Shown here in pieces: positions 1-5,048 of a stretch of DNA of 5,048 bases. The notes beneath the pieces were generated by a model. That model saw only the letters and a program-made list of their open reading frames with translations, was not told the origin of the DNA and made no database searches. This DNA is from JBEKZQ01 sp049509675 (lineage in GTDB: Bacteria; Planctomycetota; Planctomycetia; Pirellulales; Thermoguttaceae): contig JBEKZQ010000451.1 of the NCBI GenBank assembly GCA_049509675.1, forward strand, positions 1 through 5,048. The letters run 5' to 3'. Each line of letters begins with the position of its first letter. Position 1 is the stretch's first letter. A program made the translations under genes and the position numbers.

Positions 1-872
1 TCCGGGTTCTTGCAGGCACAGACGAGAACCTCCAGGCCGTAACGGTGCGCGATGGATTTCAGACGTTCCATGATCCCAAGACGCGCCGCAGCCGGAAGCG
101 CTAACACCCGGCTGTTGCCCGCATGAATCGGCAGCGGCGCGCCGCCGGCGAAGCAGTCCAACATGCGATTGAGCATCAGCTTGTCCGCGACGTGCCGGCG
201 CAGCGATCCGGTCACTGCCGGCCGGAGAAAAAGGACGCTGGCGGCAACTTTGCGCACACCGATGCCCGCCAATGCCGCGCAGAGCGACCCCAGGCAGTCC
301 GCGCCGTCGGTCACGCCGGGCAGAACCGGGTCGAGCCTCGCCTCGACCGGCACGCCAGCGGCAATGAGCTCGGCCGCTTGCGCGAGCCGGACCGCTGGCA
401 TCGCCGCGCGGGGTTCAAACGCGGCGGCGATCCGCGGATCAAGCGTAATCAGCCCGATCCGCCCCTGGACCAGTGGTGCGTGGGCGGCCAACAGGTTGCG
501 GTGCGGCTCGGGAATCCGACCCTTGGTGACGAAGGCCACGCCAATCCCCGACTCCAAGAGAAACCGGAACACGTCATACGCCATTTCCAGGACCTCGGGG
601 ACCGGCTGGAAGGGATCGCTGGACGGACTGAAATACACTGTGGCCGGCCTCTTGCGTTTGCGGCGCAGCTCTTCCCGCAGTTTAGCAAGCGTGTTCGTGT
701 AAAATCTGACCTTGCCTTCGCCAGGGTACGTCAGGTAGCCGCGGGCGTAACAATAGCGGCACTCGTGGGCGCAGCCTGCCGTCAAGTTGACCGTCGGAAC
801 GTGTGCCAGGCACGCCAGGCTGGAGGGCGTGAGCACCGCCGTTTTTCGCTCTACAGGGATCACTTGAGTCAT
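1..872 (-). CDS. Radical SAM protein, SplB/DNA repair photolyase-like (COG1533 type), 3' end off the window
   Basis: An uninterrupted minus-strand frame opens at ATG 872 and stays open to the left edge, giving 290 complete codons with no stop. Residues 34-41 read CAHECRYC, the CxxxCxxC motif that binds the [4Fe-4S] cluster of radical SAM enzymes, followed by YARG. Further family-like blocks are SPSSDPFQPVPE (82-93), AFVTKGRIPEPH (113-124) and ARLDPVLPGVTDG (178-190). These match the SplB/COG1533 layout, whose known member, spore photoproduct lyase, repairs thymine dimers; most other members have no known substrate. Near the visible end is CACKNP (285-290), a close cysteine pair that could bind metal. 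The protein should be cytoplasmic. The start is the first ATG behind a good promoter, although no clear ribosome site precedes it. The radical SAM assignment is strong, the subfamily is likely, and the substrate is unknown. Confidence 0.88.
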   Translation of the reverse strand, partial: MTQVIPVERKTAVLTPSSLACLAHVPTVNLTAGCAHECRYCYARGYLTYPGEGKVRFYTNTLAKLREELRRKRKRPATVYFSPSSDPFQPVPEVLEMAYDVFRFLLESGIGVAFVTKGRIPEPHRNLLAAHAPLVQGRIGLITLDPRIAAAFEPRAAMPAVRLAQAAELIAAGVPVEARLDPVLPGVTDGADCLGSLCAALAGIGVRKVAASVLFLRPAVTGSLRRHVADKLMLNRMLDCFAGGAPLPIHAGNSRVLALPAAARLGIMERLKSIAHRYGLEVLVCACKNP

Positions 873-903
873 GGTGCGCAGCCAGGAATGTGAACGTGCG
901 TAT

Positions 904-932
904 ACTATAGCAGGGCGGGCTGCATTGTTCAA
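904..932 (-). promoter_or_regulatory. Candidate sigma70-type promoter of the radical SAM gene
   Basis: Read on the minus strand, TTGAAC (932-927) and TATAGT (909-904) are separated by exactly 17 nt. They match the -35 and -10 consensus at 4/6 and 5/6 positions. Transcription would begin near 897, leaving a leader of about 25 nt before the ATG at 872. Position and spacing both fit, which suggests the radical SAM gene is not simply read through from purB. No experimental support is available from the sequence. Confidence 0.5.
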
Positions 933-990
933 GTCGGCTTTTTGCGCCGAACAGAACTTTCGCAAACTGCCGTAACGGGTACGCAAGTTG

Positions 991-1111
991 TCCCCCTCTC
1001 CCGGATGGATAGGGCCGGGGTGAGGGGATGCTTGGGAAGGCGTAAGAGCTAGGGGGCCGAAACTTGCGAAGGGGCCCCCTCACCCTAACCATCTCCCGGA
1101 GGGAGGGGGGA
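991..1111. repeat. C/G-rich inverted-repeat element (REP/REPIN-like) between purB and the radical SAM gene
   Basis: The left arm (991-1028) begins TCCCCCTCTCCCGGATGG and ends GGGGTGAGGGGA. The right arm (1075-1111) begins CCCCCTCACCCTAACC and ends CTCCCGGAGGGAGGGGGGA. The arms are imperfect reverse complements: CCCCTCACCC opposes GGGGTGAGGGG, and CCCTCTCCCGG opposes CCGGAGGGAGGGG. Each arm also folds on itself. Two short palindromic units facing each other around a ~46-nt centre is the layout of REP doublets. C/G-rich units of the CCCTCACCC...GGGAGAGGG kind are, from memory, common as dispersed intergenic repeats in several bacterial phyla. Only one doublet is in the window, so dispersal cannot be shown here. 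An 8-nt perfect inverted pair, CGCAAGTT (982-989) and AACTTGCG (1061-1068), overlaps the element. Confidence 0.6.
1051..1080 (-). terminator. Strong GC hairpin downstream of purB, possible terminator without a T tract
   Basis: AGGGGGCC (1051-1058) and GGCCCCCT (1073-1080) are perfect reverse complements. They form an 8-bp, almost all-GC stem with a 14-nt loop, starting 41 nt past the purB stop. It lies where a terminator for the HD-purB unit would be expected. No run of T follows on the minus strand, so it is not a canonical intrinsic terminator. It may instead protect the 3' end of the transcript, or simply be part of the surrounding repeat. Confidence 0.3.
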
Positions 1112-1121
1112 CGGGGGCCGC

Positions 1122-2555
1122 TCAAACCCCGACCTCGGCGTCGCCGGGGGCGGTCGCCGGATAGCGGGCACGGATCGGGCCGATCACCTCGGCAAGGAAT
1201 TCGTCGACCTGTTGGGGGGCGCGGCCCACGAACTGCGACGGATCGAGCACGGCGGCCAGGTCGATGCCGGCAAAGGCCGGGTCCGTTGCCAGCCGCTCCA
1301 GCAGGTCGTTGCGCCCGCCCTGCGTCTTGACCACGGCGGCCGCGGCCTGGCTGTGCCGGCGGATCCGCTCGTGCAGGTCTTGCCGGTCGCCGCCCGCCGC
1401 TACGCCGGCCATCAAAATGTCTTCCGTGGCCATGAAGGGCAATTCGGCCTCCAGGTTCGCGGCAATCACGCGCGGATAAACGACCAGCCCTGCCGTCACG
1501 TTGCCACACAGGATCAGGATGGCGTCCACGGCCAGGAAGGCCTGGGGCAGAATCAGCCGGCGGTTGGCGCTGTCGTCCAGCGTGCGTTCCAACCACTGCA
1601 CGGCGATGGTCTGTGCGGCGCTCGTTTCCAGGCTCATCACGAATCGGGCCAGCGAGCAGATCCGCTCGCTCCGCATCGGGTTCCGCTTGTAGGCCATGGC
1701 CGAGGAACCGATTTGTTCCGCTTCGAACGGCTCTTCCAGTTCCTTGCGCGCGGCCAGCAGGCGCAGGTCGGTGGCCATTTTGTGCGCGCTTTGCCCCACT
1801 CCCGACAGCACGGCCAGCACCTGGGCGTCGATCTTGCGCGGATAGGTCTGGCCGGTGACCGGATAGCTTTCGGCGAAACCGATCTTCCGGCAGATCAACT
1901 CTTCCAGGCGGCGGACCTTGGCGTGATCGCCGTGAAACAAGCTCAAGAAGCTGGCCTGCGTGCCGGTGGTTCCCTTGGAACCCAGGGCCTTGAGTTGCTC
2001 CAGACGATGTTCGATTTCCCACAGGTCCAGGACCAGGTCGTAGGTCCACAGGCAGGCCCGCTTGCCCACGGTCGTCGGCTGCGCCGGCTGCAAATGGGTG
2101 AAGGCCAGGCAGGGCAGATCGCGGTGCGTGCGGGCGAAGCCGGCCAACTGCTCGATCACGCCCAGCAGTCGGCCGCGGACCAGTTCCAGCGATTCCCGCA
2201 GCAATAGCAGATCGGTGTTGTCGGTGACGAAGCAACTGGTGGCCCCCAGGTGAATGATCGGCCGGGCCTCGGGGCAGTCGTCGCCGTAGGCGTGGACGTG
2301 GGCCATCACGTCGTGTCGCAGCCGCCGCTCGTGGCCGGCCGCCGCCTGGAAATCGATGTCGTCCACGTGGGCCTTCAATTGGGCAATCTGGCCGGGCGTG
2401 ATCGGCAGCCCCAACTCGGCCTCGCTCTCGGCCAGGGCCAGCCACAGCCGCCGCCACGTGCTGAACTTCCGTTGCGGGCTCCAGATTTCGCTCATGCGGG
2501 CTGAAGCGTAGCGGCCCAGCAAGGGGTTGTCGTAACGCGTGAAATCGTCAGGCAT
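1122..2555 (-). CDS. purB: Adenylosuccinate lyase, animal-like long form
   Basis: This 477-residue cytoplasmic enzyme acts twice in purine synthesis: it cleaves SAICAR to AICAR and adenylosuccinate to AMP, releasing fumarate each time. The fumarate-lyase signature is SSAMAYKRNP at 284-293, in the flexible loop carrying the catalytic serine. Other blocks are RHDVMAHVHAY (80-90, conserved His81), LGATSCFVTDN (103-113), THLQPAQPTTVGKR (153-166, the catalytic-base region with His154), KGTTGTQASF (194-203), QWLERTLDDSANRR (320-333) and ELPFMATEDI (371-380). Length and wording follow human ADSL (484 residues) more closely than the shorter Bacillus-type PurB. The signature has Ala288 where the usual form has Pro (SSAMPYKRNP). 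The start ATG lies 9 nt after the stop of the upstream HD gene, with no good Shine-Dalgarno site, which suggests translation coupled to that gene. Function is near certain. Confidence 0.97.
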   Translation of the reverse strand: MPDDFTRYDNPLLGRYASARMSEIWSPQRKFSTWRRLWLALAESEAELGLPITPGQIAQLKAHVDDIDFQAAAGHERRLRHDVMAHVHAYGDDCPEARPIIHLGATSCFVTDNTDLLLLRESLELVRGRLLGVIEQLAGFARTHRDLPCLAFTHLQPAQPTTVGKRACLWTYDLVLDLWEIEHRLEQLKALGSKGTTGTQASFLSLFHGDHAKVRRLEELICRKIGFAESYPVTGQTYPRKIDAQVLAVLSGVGQSAHKMATDLRLLAARKELEEPFEAEQIGSSAMAYKRNPMRSERICSLARFVMSLETSAAQTIAVQWLERTLDDSANRRLILPQAFLAVDAILILCGNVTAGLVVYPRVIAANLEAELPFMATEDILMAGVAAGGDRQDLHERIRRHSQAAAAVVKTQGGRNDLLERLATDPAFAGIDLAAVLDPSQFVGRAPQQVDEFLAEVIGPIRARYPATAPGDAEVGV

Positions 2556-2564
2556 GGTTTGCTA

Positions 2565-3956
2565 CTACATATTGGTCGCATCGTCGCCGCTGCTGCCGGC
2601 GAGTTGATCCATCACGGCGGAAAGCTCCGCATTGTGGCGATGGTCCTCGGCGTAAATGCGGCAGATGCGAAAACTGATGGAAATGCGGCGAAACAGCTCG
2701 CGTTCGTCCAGACTACGGATCGCGCCGGTGGCGGCGTCTTGCAGGAAATTCTGCCCCGCCGCGGCCGTCTCCACGCCCGGACGATGGACGTGCCGGGCCG
2801 TATCGACCCGCAACGGCATCTCCTTCAACCCCGGCGGCAAGGCGTCGCGGACGGCCATCTCGAAGGCCCGCTGGCTGCTAAAGACGCTGCTCCGCTCGGG
2901 CTCGCCCGGCGCGAAGAAGATCGTGCGCTCGCAGGCCATTTTCCAGCGCATGCGGCGGTGCAGGAACTCGGCCCAGCGCCGGCCCAGCGCGGCCAGCGCG
3001 GCATCGGCCGAACGGTGCCAGGCGGCAACCTGCACCAGGAGCGACCATTCCGTCAGGTCCTTGTAGGCCGCCAGGTGTTCCAGGGGATGGCCCGGAAAGA
3101 GGTATGTCTTGCTGTCGGTAAAGAGGTCTTGCAATTCCAGGTCGATGGCCCGCACCGTGCGGTGGAAATAGATCGTGCGAAACAACTCGGCGCGCACGGC
3201 AATGAAACGCACCAGGGCCGACAGTCCGCGCTCGTGGATCGTCAGGCCCTTGCCGGTGAACAGACTGTAGTGCAGCAGTCGATCCAGGTCGAAGGCGCGG
3301 GTGCTGTAGCCCGACATGTAGGCGTCGCGGAGCACGAAATCCATGTTGTCGACCGTATACAACCCGCTGAACAGGCTGCGCAGGAAGCGCAACCACTGCG
3401 GACCGTCGTCCGCGGCCCGGGGCCGGGCGATCAACAGCGCAATCTGGTGCGGATCGAGCGTTTCCTGGTCCGGCAGGCGGCCGTTGGGATTGCGGCGGAC
3501 AGCACGGATCAGGGGGCCCAACTCGTGCTCGATGATCTGTCCGCCCAGGATCTCGTGATTCAGCCCGTAATCGGCCAGGAAATAGGCATCGAAGAAATGG
3601 CCGAAAGGGCCGTGGCCCACGTCGTGCAGCAGCGCGGCCAGACGCATCAGCGATTCGACGTAGGGCCGGCTGGGCACGTCGGCACAAACCTCGCGCAGGC
3701 TGTCATAGAGCACCGCTACCGCCCGGCTCGCCAGGTGCATGGCTCCCAACACGTGCTGGAAGCGGGTGTGCTCGGCCGTCGGAAAGACCCACCAGGCGGT
3801 CTGTAACTGGTGGATCTGCCGCAGTCGCTGCAACCACGGATCGTCGATGATCCGCTGCTCGGAAACCTCGCCATCGGAAAGTCCCACGGCCGCAATGAAC
3901 GGAATATATCCGTGGACGGCGTCGTGGCTCAGACTTTCGCGTTGTAGATCTCGCAT
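2565..3956 (-). CDS. HD-domain phosphohydrolase, SAMHD1/YwfO-like (COG1078), probable dNTP triphosphohydrolase
   Basis: A 463-residue soluble protein with the full metal-binding set of the SAMHD1-type HD family. HTRFQHVLG (63-71) supplies the first His (His68), LLHDVGHGPFGHFFD (109-123) supplies the His111-Asp112 pair, and TVDNMDFVLRDAYMSG (201-216) supplies the last Asp (Asp203, equivalent to SAMHD1 Asp311 as I recall it). NHEILGG (133-139) is also family-typical. The N-terminal DAVHGYIPF and DDPWLQRLRQIHQL match the usual entry into the domain, and RICRIYAEDHR (430-440) resembles the C-terminal part of these proteins. Family members hydrolyse dNTPs to the deoxynucleoside and triphosphate, often as allosterically regulated tetramers; that activity is inferred here. 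It is the first gene of a two-gene unit with purB, and two tandem TAG codons end it. No other start is plausible, as the next Met (73) lies past the first metal ligand. Confidence 0.92.
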   Translation of the reverse strand: MRDLQRESLSHDAVHGYIPFIAAVGLSDGEVSEQRIIDDPWLQRLRQIHQLQTAWWVFPTAEHTRFQHVLGAMHLASRAVAVLYDSLREVCADVPSRPYVESLMRLAALLHDVGHGPFGHFFDAYFLADYGLNHEILGGQIIEHELGPLIRAVRRNPNGRLPDQETLDPHQIALLIARPRAADDGPQWLRFLRSLFSGLYTVDNMDFVLRDAYMSGYSTRAFDLDRLLHYSLFTGKGLTIHERGLSALVRFIAVRAELFRTIYFHRTVRAIDLELQDLFTDSKTYLFPGHPLEHLAAYKDLTEWSLLVQVAAWHRSADAALAALGRRWAEFLHRRMRWKMACERTIFFAPGEPERSSVFSSQRAFEMAVRDALPPGLKEMPLRVDTARHVHRPGVETAAAGQNFLQDAATGAIRSLDERELFRRISISFRICRIYAEDHRHNAELSAVMDQLAGSSGDDATNM

Positions 3957-3965
3957 CGATGGGAA

Positions 3966-3993
3966 ATTAGACCATGTTCCCTAATTTTGGCAA
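3966..3993 (-). promoter_or_regulatory. Candidate promoter of the HD-purB unit, implying a leaderless transcript
   Basis: On the minus strand TTGCCA (3993-3988) and TCTAAT (3971-3966) are 16 nt apart, and each matches its consensus at 5/6 positions. The predicted start of transcription, near 3959, falls only a few bases before the ATG at 3956. The mRNA would then be leaderless or nearly so, which agrees with the absence of a Shine-Dalgarno sequence. The elements are good but short, and chance is possible. Confidence 0.42.
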
Positions 3994-4083
3994 GCGAAGC
4001 AAAACACATGGCCGATGATGTAGGCGCCGGCGGCGCTCGGATTTTCGCTATTATTTTATCCATGTTACGCATTTTAACTATAT

Positions 4084-4155
4084 CGCGAGCGCGAAGCGCA
4101 ACCGAACGACGGGCGCAGCGTTGAACCCTCGCTTACGCTTCGGGCTAGTGAGCGA
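4084..4155. repeat. Putative dispersed repeat of planctomycete type ('SLTSPKRKRG' repeat)
   Basis: The core CCCTCGCTTACGCTTCGGGC (4126-4145), followed by TAGTGAGCGA, translates on the minus strand as SLTSPKRKRG. I remember this string recurring in short hypothetical proteins of planctomycete genomes, where it marks a non-coding repeat mis-called as genes. TCGCT (4129-4133) and AGCGA (4151-4155) form inverted ends. The adjacent 4084-4100 segment contains a GCGC-GAA-GCGC hairpin and reads RLRFALA on the minus strand, another phrase I associate with the same repeats. There is a single copy in the window, so dispersal rests on memory rather than on this sequence. Confidence 0.5.
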
Positions 4156-4237
4156 CCATCGCAGCCCCAACAGATCGCCACACTTCTCCAATTTTACGAA
4201 CCGATCTGGTAGAAGGCAGCCCGGCTGACTAAACTTT

Positions 4238-4251
4238 GGTAGTTTTCTACC
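4238..4251. other. Small perfect hairpin GGTAG-TTTT-CTACC
   Basis: A 5-bp perfect stem closed by a TTTT loop lies about 95 nt upstream of the exported-protein gene. It could be an operator or a transcript structure, but it is short enough to arise by chance and no tract of T follows it. Confidence 0.25.
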
Positions 4252-4294
4252 GACACCGGTGGGCGATCGTGGAGATGCGTTGCCCATCCTCAAC

Positions 4295-4325
4295 ACTGAA
4301 AACTGAAAACTGAAAACTGAAAACT
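4295..4325. repeat. Tandem heptanucleotide repeat (ACTGAAA)x4
   Basis: Four perfect copies of ACTGAAA run from 4295 to 4322, followed by a partial ACT. The array ends 8 nt before the ribosome site of the downstream gene, so it probably lies in its leader or core promoter. Perfect 7-nt repeats can gain or lose copies by slippage; in a non-coding leader this changes spacing, not reading frame. Its AT-rich, G-poor make-up contrasts with the surrounding DNA. Confidence 0.9.
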
Positions 4326-4333
4326 ATTCCTCT

Positions 4334-4338
4334 AGGAG
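4334..4338 (+). promoter_or_regulatory. Ribosome binding site AGGAG that decides a GTG start
   Basis: AGGAG sits 8 nt before the GTG at 4347, a good spacing, and is the only clear Shine-Dalgarno site in the window. Another in-frame GTG at 4338 overlaps the site itself and is therefore less likely. The next in-frame ATG (4368) would cut into the signal peptide. Confidence 0.65.
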
Positions 4339-4346
4339 TGCTTATT

Positions 4347-5048
4347 GTGCGACGGCCCTATTGTTGGATGTGGATCGGTTTCGTTTGCGAACTGATGACC
4401 GCCGCCGTGGCCTGGGCGGCCGGACACCCAAGCGAAACCCTGCTGCCCAGAACCACCACCGGATGGCTCTCCATTTCCAACTACAGCGTGATGGACGAAC
4501 ACTGGAAGCAAACGCAATTGGGCCAACTCATCGCCGATCCGGTGATGGAGCCGTTCGCCAAGGACACGCGGGCGCAGTTCCATAAGCGGTGGTCGAAGGT
4601 CCGCGACCGATTGGGCGTGGGCCTCGACGACCTGAAGGGCATCCCCGGCGGCGAGGTGGCCGTGGCCCTGATCGAACCGGGGCCCAACCAATCGGCCACG
4701 GCCCTGCTGTGCGACGTTACCGGCCACGTCGAAGCGGCCAACGCCCTGTTGGCCAAGGCCAAGAAGAATCTGCTCCAACAAGGGGCCACCGAGAGCCAGG
4801 CGATGCTGGGCGGCGTGACGCTGTTGGTCTTCAACTTGCCCCCGCCGGTGCCGACAGCCGGCGGTCCGGCCGCGGCAGCGGGCGCTCTGCGGCAAACCGT
4901 TTACTTCCTCGCCGGGAACTTGCTGGGGGCGTCCGACAATCTCGCCGTGACCCAGGGCATCGTGCGCCGCCTGGCCGGCGCGCAAGGCGGCAGCCTGGCG
5001 GAACTCACCGGCTATCAAATGGTGATGAAGCGTTGTGCGGCCGACGCC
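4347..5048 (+). CDS. Exported protein of unknown function, planctomycete-type (possibly DUF3352-like), 3' end off the window
   Basis: The frame is open from GTG 4347 to the right edge, 234 codons with no stop. It begins with two arginines, then a hydrophobic stretch with several aromatics (WMWIGF..., residues 7-14), and a probable signal-peptidase site AWA|AGHPSE (22-30), so the product should be exported. A Glu15 inside the hydrophobic stretch is unusual. The mature part starts LLPRTTTGWLSISN (32-45) and continues HWKQTQLGQLIADPVMEPF. The opening 'LLP..T.G..SI' and 'QT.LGQL..DP.M.PF' resemble a family of large secreted planctomycete proteins that I recall only loosely, possibly annotated as DUF3352. 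No catalytic motif, lipobox or later membrane segment is visible. A Pro/Ala/Gly-rich linker lies around residues 167-180. Export is well supported; function is unknown. Confidence 0.85.
   Translation, partial: MRRPYCWMWIGFVCELMTAAVAWAAGHPSETLLPRTTTGWLSISNYSVMDEHWKQTQLGQLIADPVMEPFAKDTRAQFHKRWSKVRDRLGVGLDDLKGIPGGEVAVALIEPGPNQSATALLCDVTGHVEAANALLAKAKKNLLQQGATESQAMLGGVTLLVFNLPPPVPTAGGPAAAAGALRQTVYFLAGNLLGASDNLAVTQGIVRRLAGAQGGSLAELTGYQMVMKRCAADA

Larger units (their letters stand above)
3957..4346. other. Divergent intergenic region with repeats, no convincing gene
   Basis: These 390 nt separate the minus-strand HD gene from the plus-strand exported-protein gene. From the left they hold a candidate HD-gene promoter, a GC-rich patch (4023-4040), an AT-rich patch (4041-4083), a dispersed-repeat-like segment (about 4084-4155), a small hairpin (4238-4251) and a 7-nt tandem repeat (4295-4325). 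The only sizeable open frame, minus 4296-4078, encodes a basic 72-residue peptide without a recognisable domain and lies over repeat sequence, so I do not call it a gene. I found no clear -35/-10 pair for the plus-strand gene; TTATCC and TATATC spaced 17 nt apart in the AT-rich patch is a weak option. Confidence 0.6.

Noticed and set aside
123..893. A 256-codon plus-strand open frame over the radical SAM gene
   Set aside because: The minus strand carries the CxxxCxxC motif and other family blocks. This frame has none and is Arg/Gln/His-rich.
1212..2207. A 331-codon plus-strand open frame antisense to purB
   Set aside because: It lies fully opposite an unambiguous purB, with no recognisable domain and shadow-like composition.
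682..2457. A 591-codon open frame on the minus strand spanning purB, the repeat gap and the start of the radical SAM gene
   Set aside because: It is out of frame with both real genes, is rich in Arg/Gly/Pro as expected of a GC-rich shadow frame, and contains no family motif.
2559..3806. A 415-codon plus-strand open frame antisense to the HD gene
   Set aside because: The opposite strand encodes all HD-family motifs. This frame is low-complexity Gln/Ala/Gly/Arg-rich sequence, a codon-bias shadow.
4078..4296. A 72-codon minus-strand open frame in the divergent spacer
   Set aside because: It overlaps repeat-like sequence ('SLTSPKRKRG', 'RLRFALA') and starts at the edge of the tandem heptamer, with no ribosome site. 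It is better read as a translated repeat.
4295..4325. The tandem heptamer as a CRISPR array or iteron origin
   Set aside because: The units are only 7 nt with no spacers, and there is no cas or replication initiator gene in the window.
4332..5018. A 228-codon minus-strand open frame opposite the exported-protein gene
   Set aside because: The plus strand has a ribosome site, a signal peptide and a coherent protein. The minus frame is a Gly/Gln/Arg-rich shadow.

Overview
The window is GC-rich bacterial DNA. It most resembles a planctomycete of the Pirellulales type. That placement is an inference from three things: weak or absent Shine-Dalgarno sites, a dispersed-repeat motif that reads 'SLTSPKRKRG' on the minus strand, and an exported protein of a type I associate with this phylum. 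No rRNA or other marker confirms it.

Layout. Positions 1-872 (minus) hold the N-terminal ~290 codons of a radical SAM protein of the SplB / 'DNA repair photolyase' type, which runs off the left edge. Positions 873-1121 are a non-coding gap with a good promoter for that gene and a C/G-rich inverted-repeat element. Positions 1122-2555 (minus) encode adenylosuccinate lyase (PurB) of the long, animal-like form. Positions 2565-3956 (minus) encode an HD-domain phosphohydrolase of the SAMHD1/YwfO (COG1078) type, 9 nt upstream of purB and almost certainly co-transcribed with it. Positions 3957-4346 are a divergent intergenic region of ~390 nt with a possible leaderless promoter for the HD gene, a dispersed repeat and a perfect 7-nt tandem repeat. 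From 4347 (plus) an exported protein with a signal peptide begins and runs off the right edge.

How they fit together. The HD gene and purB form a two-gene nucleotide-metabolism unit: a probable dNTP triphosphohydrolase followed by the enzyme that makes AMP and AICAR. The radical SAM gene lies on the same strand but behind a repeat element and its own promoter, so it is probably a separate unit. The exported protein is divergently transcribed and looks unrelated. I see no defence system, CRISPR array, transposase, tRNA or rRNA. The parts most worth a second look are the HD-purB pairing, the animal-like PurB with one changed signature residue, and the repeat elements in the two intergenic gaps.
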